The translations under genes and the position numbers were made by a program. Below the pieces are notes generated by a model. That model saw only the letters and a list, made by a program, of their open reading frames with translations. It searched no databases and had not been told where the DNA came from. Of a stretch of 64,000 nucleotides of DNA, positions 26,835-36,730 are shown piece by piece. Origin of the DNA: UBA7239 sp964509075 (GTDB taxonomy: Bacteria > Pseudomonadota > Gammaproteobacteria > Pseudomonadales > UBA7239); the NCBI GenBank assembly GCA_964509075.1, contig CAZDWC010000006.1, positions 1-64,000 on the forward strand. Reading direction: 5' to 3'. Within the stretch, counting starts at the first letter, position 1; each line of letters starts with the position of its first letter.

Positions 26835-26852
26835 TCGCAGTAGCCGACCGCC

Positions 26853-28922
26853 ATGTCCCAGGTCGATTTGTTTTCCTCCGAACCCCCATTGATCGATTCA
26901 TCTGCGGATGAGCAGGCGCGCTATCGCGCCTTGCAGGCAGCACTGCATCATCACAACCATTCTTACTATGTGCTGGATGCGCCGGAGATTCCCGATGCGG
27001 AATATGATCGGCTGATGCAGCAGCTGCTCGCGATGGAGCGCGAGCATCCGGAATGGGTCACCGTTGATTCACCGAGTCAGCGCGTTGGCAGTGCGCCGTT
27101 GTCACAATTTGCCAGCGTGCGGCATGAAGTGCCGATGTTGTCGCTGGACAATGCTTTCAGTGACGAGGATTTCCTGGCCTTTGATCAGCGCATTCGTGAT
27201 CGCCTGAAAAATGATGCTGCCATTGCCTATTGCTGTGAACCGAAACTGGATGGGCTGGCAGTCAGTCTGTTGTATCGCGATGGCGTGCTGGTGCGCGGTG
27301 CCACACGTGGCGATGGCAGTACAGGCGAAGATATCACTGCCAATTTGCGCACCATTGGCGCCATACCGTTGCAGCTTGTCGGCACCGGTTTTCCTGCCGT
27401 GATCGAAGTGCGTGGCGAAGTGTTTATGCCCAAGGCCGGATTTGAAAAGCTCAATGCCCGTGCACGCGAGACGGGCGAAAAATTGTTTGTAAATCCGCGC
27501 AATGCAGCTGCGGGCAGTCTGCGCCAGCTGGATTCGCGTATTACGGCAAAACGCCCGCTGGCATTCTATGTTTATGGTGTCGGTCAGGTGGAAGGCGGTG
27601 AGTTGCCGTTGTTGCATGACGGAGTTTTGCGCTGCTTGCAGGAATGGGGCTTGCCGCTCAATCCGGAGTTGCAGGTTGTGGCGGATGCCAAAGCTGCGTT
27701 GGCTTATTACCTCATGCTGGCAGAAAAGCGCGATGCGCTGCCGTACGAAATTGACGGTATTGTCTACAAGGTGAATGACACGCTTGTACAACAGCAACTG
27801 GGTTTTGTGTCGCGTGCGCCGCGCTGGGCAATTGCACGCAAGTTTCCGGCACAGGAAGAATTGACTCGCGTGCTGGATGTCGAGTTTCAGGTGGGGCGTA
27901 CGGGTGCAATCACACCGGTGGCGCGATTGGAGCCGGTTTTTGTTGGCGGTGTCACGGTGAGTAATGCCACGCTGCACAACATGGATGAAGTGGCGCGACT
28001 GGATATTCATATGGGTGACACCGTTATTGTGCGCCGTGCGGGTGATGTGATTCCCCAGATTGTCCAGGTCGTAACGGACCGACGCCCGGCAGATGCTGGT
28101 GTGGTGCAGTTGCCACAGTCGTGTCCTGTCTGCGGTTCTCCTGTCGAGCGTTCCGATAGTGAAGCCGTTGCGCGTTGCAGTGGCGGCTTGATTTGCGCGG
28201 CGCAACGCAAGCAGGCTATCCGGCATTTTGCCCAGCGTCGGGCTATGGATATTGATGGGCTGGGTGACAAACTGATCGACCAGCTGGTTGAGCAGGAACA
28301 GGTGCATTCACCTGCAGATTTGTATCAACTACAGACGGATGTGCTTTGCAATCTGGAGCGCATGGGAGAAAAGTCGGCGCAAAATCTGCAGCAGGCGATT
28401 GCGCACTCCAGAAAAACCACGTTGCCGCGTTTTTTGTATGCGTTGGGTATCCGTGAAGTGGGAGAAGCAACAGCGCTGGCGCTGGCTACGCACTTTGGCA
28501 ACTTGCAAGGCATTGCTTCGGCCTCGTTGGAAGAATTACAGCAAGTCGCTGATGTCGGGCCGGTGGTCGCGCATTTTGTTGCCGAGTTCTTTGCCGATCA
28601 GCGCAATCGTACTGTCATTGAGCAATTACAGGCGGCCGGCGTGTGCTGGCCGGATATTGAGGTTGTTGCGCGCGCAGAACTGCCTCTGGCGGGCAAAACG
28701 TTTGTCTTGACCGGTACCTTGTCGGCCATGGATCGCAATGCCGCCAAAGATGCATTGGTGGCACTGGGTGCGAAGGTTTCAGGTTCGGTGTCAGCCAGAA
28801 CGGATGCTGTCATTGCCGGCGCTGAGGCGGGCTCCAAACTGGCCAAGGCCGAAGCGCTGGGTGTTCCGGTATGGGATGAGTCCCGCTTATTGGAGCTGTT
28901 GCAGGGGAGAATGCCTGAGTGA
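26853..28922 (+). CDS. ligA: NAD-dependent DNA ligase LigA
   Basis: 689 residues. N-terminal Ia domain (YxxLxxxLxxHnhsYYvLD-type start), adenylation site Lys131 in EPKLDGLA, nucleotidyl-transfer motifs GEVFMP and DGIVYKV, OB fold, a four-cysteine zinc finger (CPVCGS...RCSGGLIC, ~425-450), helix-hairpin-helix repeats, and a C-terminal BRCT domain (~613-689). It seals nicks in replication and repair. It follows zipA by 18 bases, so the two are cotranscribed. Confidence 0.98.
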   Translation: MSQVDLFSSEPPLIDSSADEQARYRALQAALHHHNHSYYVLDAPEIPDAEYDRLMQQLLAMEREHPEWVTVDSPSQRVGSAPLSQFASVRHEVPMLSLDNAFSDEDFLAFDQRIRDRLKNDAAIAYCCEPKLDGLAVSLLYRDGVLVRGATRGDGSTGEDITANLRTIGAIPLQLVGTGFPAVIEVRGEVFMPKAGFEKLNARARETGEKLFVNPRNAAAGSLRQLDSRITAKRPLAFYVYGVGQVEGGELPLLHDGVLRCLQEWGLPLNPELQVVADAKAALAYYLMLAEKRDALPYEIDGIVYKVNDTLVQQQLGFVSRAPRWAIARKFPAQEELTRVLDVEFQVGRTGAITPVARLEPVFVGGVTVSNATLHNMDEVARLDIHMGDTVIVRRAGDVIPQIVQVVTDRRPADAGVVQLPQSCPVCGSPVERSDSEAVARCSGGLICAAQRKQAIRHFAQRRAMDIDGLGDKLIDQLVEQEQVHSPADLYQLQTDVLCNLERMGEKSAQNLQQAIAHSRKTTLPRFLYALGIREVGEATALALATHFGNLQGIASASLEELQQVADVGPVVAHFVAEFFADQRNRTVIEQLQAAGVCWPDIEVVARAELPLAGKTFVLTGTLSAMDRNAAKDALVALGAKVSGSVSARTDAVIAGAEAGSKLAKAEALGVPVWDESRLLELLQGRMPE

Positions 28923-28937
28923 CTGCCTGGCGGGCTT

Positions 28938-30560
28938 ATGTCGCGTGCGGGCTTTTGCTATGCTGTTGGCCATTATTTGATCCCTTCGGTGGATAAAACG
29001 TTGTTTTCCAAAATCATTGCAAAGCTTTCCGGCAAGCATGCCGATAAATCACCTCAAGCAGGCGAGTGCGGCAAACCGGCCAATGAGGCAGACAAGTCTG
29101 CTGTCAATCATCGCAAACCTCGCAAAACCTCTGCTAGTGCAGAACATCAGGAAGGCTCCAGACAGCACCAGGCTAAAGGTCGCTCTGCGAAGAGCGCGAC
29201 CAAGTCTTTACAGCAACATTGGGATGTTTCGAGTTTTGCAGTGGAGCCGCAGGAAGGCAAGGTGCGCTTTCATGACTTTGATCTGCCCGCCGAACTGATG
29301 CATGGCATTGCGGATCTGGGATTTCAATATTGCTCGGCGATTCAGGCGCAATCACTGCCCTATACCTTGCGCGGTGGTGATGTAGTGGGCAAGGCGCAAA
29401 CGGGCACAGGAAAGACAGCTGCGTTTCTGATTTCCGTGATCAACGATTTGTTGAAAAATCCCGTGCAGCACGAGCGATTCGCCGGTGAAGCGCGCGCAAT
29501 TGTCCTGGCGCCGACACGCGAACTGGCAATCCAGATTGGTGAGGATGCACAGGCGTTGTCGAAGTACTGCGGCTTGTCGGTACAGACACTGGTTGGAGGC
29601 ATGGATTACCAGAAGCAACGCACGCAGCTGCATGGCAAGCTCGTTGATATTGTGGTCGCAACACCGGGTCGTTTGATTGATTTCATGGAAAGCCGTGACA
29701 TCTATCTTGATGAGGTGGAGTGTCTGGTTATCGACGAAGCTGATCGCATGCTTGACATGGGTTTTATTCCGCAAGTGAAGCGCATTGTGCGTGCGACGCC
29801 CGCGAAGGAAAACCGCCAGACATTGCTGTTCAGTGCCACCTTTAATCAGGATGTTCTCAATCTCGCCAGCCAATGGACATGCCAGCCAGTTCACATCGAA
29901 ATTCAACCTGAGCGTGTGGCGACCGACAGTGTTGATCAGCGTGTGTACATGGTCAGCAGTGATGAGAAATTCACTGTACTGATGAACCTGCTGTCACAGC
30001 AGGATGTGCAGAGCATGATCGTTTTTGCCAACCGGCGTGATATTTGCCGGGATCTTTTCGAGAAGTTACGTGCCTGTGGTGTTTCCTGCGGCATGCTCAG
30101 CGGTGATGTCGACCAAAACAAACGTGTGCGTACGCTGGAACATTTCAAGAATGGACAGACGCGGGTTCTGGTGGCGACGGATGTGGCAGGCCGTGGTATA
30201 CACGTTGATGGTATAACCCATGTGGTGAATTACACCTTGCCGGAAGTGGCCGATGATTATGTGCACCGCATCGGGCGTACAGGGCGCGCAGGCGCCAGTG
30301 GTGTCTCGGTCAGTTTCGCCTGTGAAGACGATGGCTTTTTGTTGCCGCAGATTGAAGCGGTGCTGGGCAAGAAGCTGGTGTGTGAAATGGCGCCTGTCGA
30401 ACTGATGAAAACTCTGCCCACCAATCAGCTTCAGGCAGCCGAAAAAGCCGAGCGAGACAGTCGTCGTGAGCGACGTGCGCAACACGGTAATTCCCGTGGC
30501 GGAGGCGGACGTTCCGGTTCTGGCGGTGGACGAAGATCCCCTGCGGGACGCCATCGTTAA
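28938..30560 (+). CDS. rhlB: DEAD-box RNA helicase, RhlB-like
   Basis: 540 residues. A Lys/Gln/Ser-rich N-terminal extension of about 100 residues precedes the core: Q motif with IQAQSLPYTL, Walker A QTGTGKTAAFL, DEAD box LVIDEADRMLDMGF, SAT (LFSATF), and motif VI HRIGRTGRAG. The tail is Arg/Gly-rich (GGGGRSGSGGGRR), as in RNA-binding helicases. RhlB-type enzymes unwind RNA in the degradosome; RhlE is the main alternative. The N-terminus is uncertain: the ATG at 28938, 15 bases after ligA, lacks a clear ribosome site, and an in-frame GTG at 28989 is possible. Confidence 0.88.
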   Translation: MSRAGFCYAVGHYLIPSVDKTLFSKIIAKLSGKHADKSPQAGECGKPANEADKSAVNHRKPRKTSASAEHQEGSRQHQAKGRSAKSATKSLQQHWDVSSFAVEPQEGKVRFHDFDLPAELMHGIADLGFQYCSAIQAQSLPYTLRGGDVVGKAQTGTGKTAAFLISVINDLLKNPVQHERFAGEARAIVLAPTRELAIQIGEDAQALSKYCGLSVQTLVGGMDYQKQRTQLHGKLVDIVVATPGRLIDFMESRDIYLDEVECLVIDEADRMLDMGFIPQVKRIVRATPAKENRQTLLFSATFNQDVLNLASQWTCQPVHIEIQPERVATDSVDQRVYMVSSDEKFTVLMNLLSQQDVQSMIVFANRRDICRDLFEKLRACGVSCGMLSGDVDQNKRVRTLEHFKNGQTRVLVATDVAGRGIHVDGITHVVNYTLPEVADDYVHRIGRTGRAGASGVSVSFACEDDGFLLPQIEAVLGKKLVCEMAPVELMKTLPTNQLQAAEKAERDSRRERRAQHGNSRGGGGRSGSGGGRRSPAGRHR

Positions 30561-30586
30561 TCGGGCGGAAAATTTTTATTGCCCGA
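30561..30586. terminator. Possible hairpin between convergent rhlB and acyltransferase genes
   Basis: Arms TCGGGC/GCCCGA (6 bp) enclose an AT-rich 14-base loop (GGAAAATTTTTATT) that contains the acyltransferase stop codon. There is no T-tract after the stem, so termination efficiency would be low. Confidence 0.3.
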
Positions 30587-31622
30587 CAATAAACTTTCTC
30601 ATCTTCCGCATAAGCTTTTTTTCGAGGAGTGTATAAAACATCATTCCTGCCATTAGTGTAAGCAGGGCCGATAGTGGCAAGAAGATGGCATTGTCCAGCA
30701 GTGTTTGCCGTGCAGGTATAAACTGCCAGGCTTTGCAAAAGGCCGAGAGAAAAAGGATGTGTGTCAAATAGATGGAGTAAGACGCATTGCCTATTTTTTC
30801 GAGGAGCAGTGACAGTCTTCCTGCACGCTGGTCATAGCCAATGCAGCCTGCCGTGATCAGAATGGAGCCGGGTAAGAAGTAGGCAATACGAGCATTGCCT
30901 ATTGGCAGTGGGTCTGCCTCGGAAATTTGCCAGTGCATCCAGCTTGCCAACATGACGGATAGTCCGCCAAAAAGAAACCACAGTGGTTTGCCTATGCGTC
31001 TTTGCTCTGCTATCAGCCCTAAAGCACAGCCGCTGATGAATTCCAGTGTCATTGGGTGTGTGACAAGTTGCAATTCGGCTGATGAAAGATGCAGCTGGTT
31101 GTAGCCGAATACAACGGCAATAGACCATGCGCCAAGCGCAAGAGGGAGATAGTGCCTTGGAAGCAGCAGCAGGCAAGTGAATACTGCGTAGAAATACATT
31201 TCATGTACGAGTGTCCAGCCCACCATCAGCAGGGGCAGGTGTTCCTGAGGGTACAGCAGCAGTGATTTCACGACAAAAAGACTGTCGGTAGCCAGTGGTG
31301 TCGTGATGCCAGGGAAAAGTTGCGCAATTGACAGCAGAGATAGAGAGACAACCCAGTAAAGCGGGTAGATGCGTGTAATTCGCAATAGCAGAAATTGGCT
31401 TGCCGAGGAAAAGTCCGGTGCCATGTTTCGGGTGACAGTGGTCATGATGAAGCCGCTGATCACGAAGAAGATGTCAACGCCAGCAGCCCCGAGCTGGAGA
31501 AAGTCAGGCAGCAGTTGATCCGGGCTGTATTTCTTCTCCGTGGCAAAAATGTGCAGCGCCAGCACCATGATAACTGCGATGCCGCGCAAGGACTGGATGT
31601 TATGCAGGAGGGGTCTGTTCAC
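30576..31622 (-). CDS. Acyltransferase 3 family membrane protein (OafA-like)
   Basis: 348 residues with about ten transmembrane helices. It opens with IQSLRGIAVIMVLALHIF, the family block holding the conserved Arg-Gly and catalytic His, followed by GVDIFFVISGFIM. Such proteins O-acetylate or O-acylate exported glycans, lipopolysaccharide or peptidoglycan at the inner membrane. The start lies 23 bases inside the end of the histidine kinase gene upstream, so it is translationally coupled and the last gene of the sulfatase/kinase operon. The acceptor glycan is unknown. Confidence 0.9.
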   Translation of the reverse strand: MNRPLLHNIQSLRGIAVIMVLALHIFATEKKYSPDQLLPDFLQLGAAGVDIFFVISGFIMTTVTRNMAPDFSSASQFLLLRITRIYPLYWVVSLSLLSIAQLFPGITTPLATDSLFVVKSLLLYPQEHLPLLMVGWTLVHEMYFYAVFTCLLLLPRHYLPLALGAWSIAVVFGYNQLHLSSAELQLVTHPMTLEFISGCALGLIAEQRRIGKPLWFLFGGLSVMLASWMHWQISEADPLPIGNARIAYFLPGSILITAGCIGYDQRAGRLSLLLEKIGNASYSIYLTHILFLSAFCKAWQFIPARQTLLDNAIFLPLSALLTLMAGMMFYTLLEKKLMRKMRKFIVGQ

Positions 31623-33927
31623 GTGTCTCGGTGACTCTTGTATAGGGCGAGAGCAATCGTTGCAGGGATTCCAGGGTTACGGGTTTCTTTAGAATTTCAA
31701 TATTCTTGTCTGAAGGTAACTCGGCATCAGGCATGCTGTCGTATGCCGTCAGTATGGCAATTTTAGCAGGGGGCAGTTTGTGGGTCGATTCGTGTTGCCG
31801 AATGGCTGTCAGGGTTGTGAGGCCGTTCATGATCGGCATGTTCCAGTCCAGCAAGATGACCGGCGGTTTTTCGTCCAGAGCGTAGTAGGCATCCAGCAAG
31901 GCCTTGCCGTTCGTAAACAGTCTGCTGTTCGTGCCAAGTCTTTGCAGCTGGCCCTGTAACAGGTAATGCAAGGCTTCGTCATCTTCTGCTGCGAGGATAA
32001 CGAGATTGGCATTGTGTGCTTGCATCTTGGTATCGGGGGGCAGAGCCGACAAAAGGGTGTCCGGTGTCGGGTGGGGGGCATCAGTCAGTGGTAGCTCTAT
32101 CCAGAAGAGCGTGCCTTGGCCATGGTTACTGTTGCAGCCTATGCTGCCGCCGAGGCGCTCACAGAACTTCTTGCACAATGCCAATCCTATGCCTGAGCCC
32201 TGTTGTTCGCGTGTGGAGGAATGATCTGCCATTTCAAACAGCTCGAACGCCTTGTTCTGGAACAGCTTGTCAAAACCGATACCTGTGTCGAGAATTTCCA
32301 TTCGCAATATTTTCTCGACCTGTTTGGCAGTCACTGCAATGCTGCCGCTGTGCGTAAATTTTATGGCATTGATCAGGATTTCATGTAGCAGTCGTGCGAT
32401 TATGCGTTGGTCGTTCCATATCTGTGCAGGTAGATTGCTGTCGATATGTGTGCTTATGTTCAGGTTTTTCTGTCTCGCCAATGGCGTAACTTCTGCTATC
32501 GCTTCTGCAATTAATCTCTCGATGTTAATCCAGTAGTATTTAAGTTGCCATTTTCCGGCTTCCAGCTTTGCATGGTCGAGGAGTGTGTTGGTGATATCCA
32601 GAAGATGCTGTGCGGATTTTTCAATGCCTCCAATTAAGAGTAGATCTTCATGGCGATGACGTGTCTTGTCGAGTGACCTGGCCAGGCCAATAATGCCGAT
32701 CAGCGGAGTGCGTAGTTCATGAGAAATGTGAGCCAGAAAGTTCTTCTTGGCAAGTGTTTCAGCCTTGTTCTTGTGGGCCTCCTGTTTGGACATGATATTT
32801 TGTTGTCTGATCCAGTTGATTCGTTCGCCAAGGCCGAGAGCGAAAAACAGTAACTGTGATGCGGTGCCGCAAAGTGGAATCAGTTTGGATGCGGGTGATG
32901 AAGGAAGAGTGCCGGTGTAAGTCAGAAGAATTCCAAAACCATTCAGGAATGGAAACATGTAGGCTGCAAGGTAAAGCTTTGCAGGTTTATAGCCCTGTCT
33001 GATGCGTGTAATGGATACCCACAGCAGCACAAGCATGAAAACTGCGGCTGGTATGCCATAGAAAAGTATCAGCCAGTCGTAGCGGAGAGTGAATGACAGC
33101 GGAATGCACACGACGAGACAGTACCAGGCGAATAGATTCAGCCATTTGTCTGTTCGCGGCATTTCCGTTCCTGTGAGAAGGTAACGCCGCGCCATGCAGC
33201 AGCCCAGGAGTGTGCTCAGGGAGGAAAAGAATCCAGAGGTGATCTGGTTCCAGTGGGTGGCGTAAGGCCAGAGTGGTAGCAATGTGCCAAGATCGCTCAA
33301 TTGCATAAAAGCGACTGCAGCTGACGAACTGGCGAGATATAGATAGGTTTTTTCATGGTCAATAAATGCAAGGCAGGTGAAATACAGAACAAGACCGAAA
33401 ATGATGCCTGTGAAAATGCCGGTTGCTGTTTGCTGTAATGCAAGGCTTGCCAGTAGTGTTTCGCGTGGCTGTATTTGAATGTGGCTATTGTAGGCCGCGT
33501 TGTGCCCGATTTGGATTTTATATTCCTGTGAGGAGTTTGCAGGGGCTTTAAGCGAAAACATGATATGTCCGCCAAGTGTTTGCCATTTAGGTAGCGGGTA
33601 GTCGAGCCCCGCAATCAGGAATGGGTGGTTGTGGCTTGATGCGGATTTGATTATTTCAATGTGGTTAATGCGTGGGTTGTCCAGCAATGTTAAAAGTTCA
33701 ACTTCATTTTTACTAAGGTTTTTCATGATCAGGCAAAGCGATCCCTTGTTTGAATATTGCTTGTCAGTGCCTAGAAGTTTTGGGGTTGGCTCAGTTCCGG
33801 AGTGCTGAGTATTCAGTTCAAGCCGTAGATCCGAGCTGTTTGTGACGTCCAGTGTCATGCAGCTTTCTGCAAAAAGATTCTGCGCAAGCATAAAAGATAA
33901 CAGCGGTATGAGAATCAGCGCTTTCAT
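31600..33927 (-). CDS. Hybrid sensor histidine kinase with 7TMR-DISM input
   Basis: 775 residues. Signal peptide (ends LFA-ESC), periplasmic 7TMR-DISM extracellular domain (~25-175) of the type thought to bind carbohydrate, a seven-helix membrane block (~180-385), HisKA with phospho-acceptor His ~403 in ISHELRTPLIG, HATPase (~510-615, with GxGIGLALCK), and a C-terminal receiver (~643-760) with phospho-acceptor Asp ~694 in LLDWNMPIMNG and the switch residues T and K (LTAYD, LKKPV). No output domain, so a separate phosphotransfer protein or regulator must exist elsewhere. It overlaps the upstream kinase gene by 4 bases. Confidence 0.92.
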   Translation of the reverse strand: MKALILIPLLSFMLAQNLFAESCMTLDVTNSSDLRLELNTQHSGTEPTPKLLGTDKQYSNKGSLCLIMKNLSKNEVELLTLLDNPRINHIEIIKSASSHNHPFLIAGLDYPLPKWQTLGGHIMFSLKAPANSSQEYKIQIGHNAAYNSHIQIQPRETLLASLALQQTATGIFTGIIFGLVLYFTCLAFIDHEKTYLYLASSSAAVAFMQLSDLGTLLPLWPYATHWNQITSGFFSSLSTLLGCCMARRYLLTGTEMPRTDKWLNLFAWYCLVVCIPLSFTLRYDWLILFYGIPAAVFMLVLLWVSITRIRQGYKPAKLYLAAYMFPFLNGFGILLTYTGTLPSSPASKLIPLCGTASQLLFFALGLGERINWIRQQNIMSKQEAHKNKAETLAKKNFLAHISHELRTPLIGIIGLARSLDKTRHRHEDLLLIGGIEKSAQHLLDITNTLLDHAKLEAGKWQLKYYWINIERLIAEAIAEVTPLARQKNLNISTHIDSNLPAQIWNDQRIIARLLHEILINAIKFTHSGSIAVTAKQVEKILRMEILDTGIGFDKLFQNKAFELFEMADHSSTREQQGSGIGLALCKKFCERLGGSIGCNSNHGQGTLFWIELPLTDAPHPTPDTLLSALPPDTKMQAHNANLVILAAEDDEALHYLLQGQLQRLGTNSRLFTNGKALLDAYYALDEKPPVILLDWNMPIMNGLTTLTAIRQHESTHKLPPAKIAILTAYDSMPDAELPSDKNIEILKKPVTLESLQRLLSPYTRVTETREQTPPA

Positions 33928-36659
33928 TGGGCAGGTATTTTCAGTTGGCTGATGCAGTTTTCGATTGCCTCGCGGCTAATCGGTTTGGTGAGGTAGGCAT
34001 TCATGCCTGCCTGTTGGCTGCGAAAGCGGTAGGATGGTTCGGTATGAGCAGTCAAAGCAGCAATCGGCGTGGGATACATATTGTATTGCTGTTCCAGCAG
34101 ACGTATTTCTCGTGAAGCAGAGAAGCCATCCATCATAGGCATCTCGCAATCCATGAAAATCAAGTCGTACTTGTGGCCGCGCTGAAATTGTTGCTGGCAT
34201 TTATCTCTTGCTTCCTTGCCGTTCTTGCAGAGATCGACATTGTGTCCCAGATCTTGCAGGACGGCCTTGATAATGAGTTGACTTTCCGGGATGTCTTCAG
34301 CTACCAGCACGCTCAGCGACGGGAAAACCCGCTTGGGTTCATCCTCCTCCTTGCTGGAAACGGGAGCAGATTTCAGGATTGCATTGGCGGCGAGCTGGAG
34401 GAAACTTTCAATGGAGCTGGGGCGATGAATGACAGGATATGCGTGGTTCGAAGGGTGGTCGTGTGGGCGGTCTTCCGTCTGGTCGAAATAGATTACAACT
34501 TGAGGGATGTGCTCAAAGATTGCATGATCGAAAATGTCATCGAGAAATTCATGATGTACAAGTGCAGTGTCGAAAGAGGTCTGATGGATGAGAGCCAAAA
34601 GCGCTTCTGGTGTCGATGCATGCATGGCGCACTGGGCCTTCTGCATCAGCTGTGCCTGTATGTGTGTGGCAAGCAGTGTGCCGCGATCAGCAAGCAATAT
34701 ACGTTTGTCGGCAAAAACGGAATGGATTTTTCGCGTGACGTGTGTGTGTGTGTCCAACCTCGCGGTAAACCAGAAAATGCTTGTTGGCTTATCTGTAGGA
34801 ATCGTCTCTTTGTAGGTGTATCCGCTTTCGCCGCCAAGGAGGGTGCTCAGCTCTTGTACAATACTTAGCCCCAGGCCTGAGCCTGGAGATTCCGAAGGTG
34901 AGTTTCCTTGCTCGTAGGATAGGAAGATGCGCTGCCTGTCCTCTGGTGCGATGCCGCTGCTATTGTCGTGAACTTCAAAGCGATATATGGAATGAACGCT
35001 GCCATACACTTCGTTGCATGCATAGACGAATACTTCGCCATCGGGAGAGAATTTTATCGCATTGCCTAGCAGGTTTAGGAGAATTTGGCGTAGGCGATTC
35101 GGGTCTCCACTTACATCGGTTGCCAGTGATTGTTCGATGTCAAACGAGAGCCTGATGTTTTTGTTTTTTGCTGTTGGGATGAAGAGATCCATGCACTCCT
35201 GTAGCAGTTTTTGAAGATCAAAGCGGATGCTCTGTATTTGCTTGCGGTTCTGGTTGATGGCATTGATGTTGACCATGTCATCAATAAGGTGCTTGAGTGG
35301 TACGGCGGTGTTGTGGATCATGGTGAGCACATCCATTTCGCGCCGGTTGCTGTTGTTAATAAGTAATTCTGATGCGCCGAGAATCGCATTCAGTGGTGTC
35401 CTGAATTCATGATTCAGGTGTGCCAGTAGCTTGTTGTGTGCTTGATTGGTAATTTGTTCGCGTTCAGCTGCTTCCGCTTGGCTTTCATGTTCCTCTTGCA
35501 TCTGGTTGATGCGGCTTACCATTGCCAGTGAGAGCATGAACATCTCAATGACATAGGTGCCCTGCACCAGCGTCGTATATTCCTTTTCCAGCCACGGTGA
35601 TCCACTGGCTGCCATGGCGGTAATCAGAATGGTTGCAATAGGCATCCAGTAGCCACTGGTTAGGAAAGCCCTGGTGGCAGGCTTCAGGTCGACATCCCGC
35701 ATTGTTACGATGGTGACAAGTATTGTCATGACAATATTGCCGGCCATAAAGATGGATGTCGTGATAATTAGCGGGCAGTGTGCCAGAAAGAGGGCGATCA
35801 TTGTGATTGTGAGCAGGATGTAGTAGTTGAGTAGTCGGTGTATTTGGGGTTTGCGCTGACGTGTTTGCAGGAAAGTCTGAAGGAAGTTTGTCAGGCAAAG
35901 ACTTACTACGAGATATGACAGGGTGGACAGGTTTGTTCGCCACTCTGGAGTCAGAATGGAAAGGTTTGTCGTGAAGATATTCTGGTGAATGGAGATGGAG
36001 AGGATGTTGAAGAAGCCCAGCATCATGTAAGAAAAGAATTCTTGTTGTCTGGTCTTTTGCCAGAGCAGGGTGTTGTAGATCATGAGCCCGATAATGATTC
36101 CGTCAATGATTCCGAAGCGTAGTTCATGCTTGTGTTGCTCTTTCATCATATGAGGCAAAGTGTTCAGGGACAGGGGCACGGATGCGGAGTGAAAACCGGT
36201 AGTGCTGATATAGAGTGTTGATTCGCTGTTGCCGGGTACGGTAAATAACGCTGTGTGTGCGCCTTCAATGCCGGGAGTTTTTCTTTGAATTGCTTCTATT
36301 TCTTTGCCGGTATCTAGAAATGCTTGCAGGCTGTCTGTCATGGGGTTGGTGTTGATCAGCGCAAGATCTATCGCTGCAAATGGGTTGCTGATGCGCATGC
36401 GGTACCACAGGGTACGGCGCGGCTCCATGGTTTCGCTGAGAGATGAGTTTTTGTTAAGCGGTCGCCACTGGGCATCGCTCAATTGCAAAATGTCGTTGAT
36501 GCCAGGTTTTTGCAGGCCGGGATTATAGTACTCCAGCCATTGTTGAAGGTGTATTGATGTGTCAGGCGGATTGTTAATGGTCAGGGTAGCTGCGTGTATG
36601 TTGTTATATACGGCGGCTAAAAGTAAGGCGGCAAGGTAGAGGAGAACTTTGTTTTTCAT
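33924..36659 (-). CDS. Hybrid histidine kinase, 7TMR-DISM, with one degenerate and one intact receiver
   Basis: 911 residues from the ATG at 36659, chosen because it yields a clean signal peptide (MKNKVLLYLAALLLAAVY); the frame is open upstream to 36860 but into the sulfatase gene. Periplasmic DISM domain, seven membrane helices (~190-385), HisKA with His ~416 in LNHEFRTPLNA, HATPase (~530-625, GSGLGLSIV). A first receiver-like domain (~650-757) lacks the acceptor Asp: the strand reads ALVHHEFLDD. A second receiver (~778-905) is canonical, with Asp ~837 in FMDCEMPMMDGF, LTAHT and LTKPIS. Possibly a two-kinase pair with the next gene. Confidence 0.92.
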   Translation of the reverse strand: MKNKVLLYLAALLLAAVYNNIHAATLTINNPPDTSIHLQQWLEYYNPGLQKPGINDILQLSDAQWRPLNKNSSLSETMEPRRTLWYRMRISNPFAAIDLALINTNPMTDSLQAFLDTGKEIEAIQRKTPGIEGAHTALFTVPGNSESTLYISTTGFHSASVPLSLNTLPHMMKEQHKHELRFGIIDGIIIGLMIYNTLLWQKTRQQEFFSYMMLGFFNILSISIHQNIFTTNLSILTPEWRTNLSTLSYLVVSLCLTNFLQTFLQTRQRKPQIHRLLNYYILLTITMIALFLAHCPLIITTSIFMAGNIVMTILVTIVTMRDVDLKPATRAFLTSGYWMPIATILITAMAASGSPWLEKEYTTLVQGTYVIEMFMLSLAMVSRINQMQEEHESQAEAAEREQITNQAHNKLLAHLNHEFRTPLNAILGASELLINNSNRREMDVLTMIHNTAVPLKHLIDDMVNINAINQNRKQIQSIRFDLQKLLQECMDLFIPTAKNKNIRLSFDIEQSLATDVSGDPNRLRQILLNLLGNAIKFSPDGEVFVYACNEVYGSVHSIYRFEVHDNSSGIAPEDRQRIFLSYEQGNSPSESPGSGLGLSIVQELSTLLGGESGYTYKETIPTDKPTSIFWFTARLDTHTHVTRKIHSVFADKRILLADRGTLLATHIQAQLMQKAQCAMHASTPEALLALIHQTSFDTALVHHEFLDDIFDHAIFEHIPQVVIYFDQTEDRPHDHPSNHAYPVIHRPSSIESFLQLAANAILKSAPVSSKEEDEPKRVFPSLSVLVAEDIPESQLIIKAVLQDLGHNVDLCKNGKEARDKCQQQFQRGHKYDLIFMDCEMPMMDGFSASREIRLLEQQYNMYPTPIAALTAHTEPSYRFRSQQAGMNAYLTKPISREAIENCISQLKIPAQ

Positions 36660-36730
36660 TTGCTGTGTAGCGCTCTCCGTTGCTGGTCGCTGATTGTAAT
36701 GTCCGTGTCTCGCTGTAGACAAGTGCGGCA

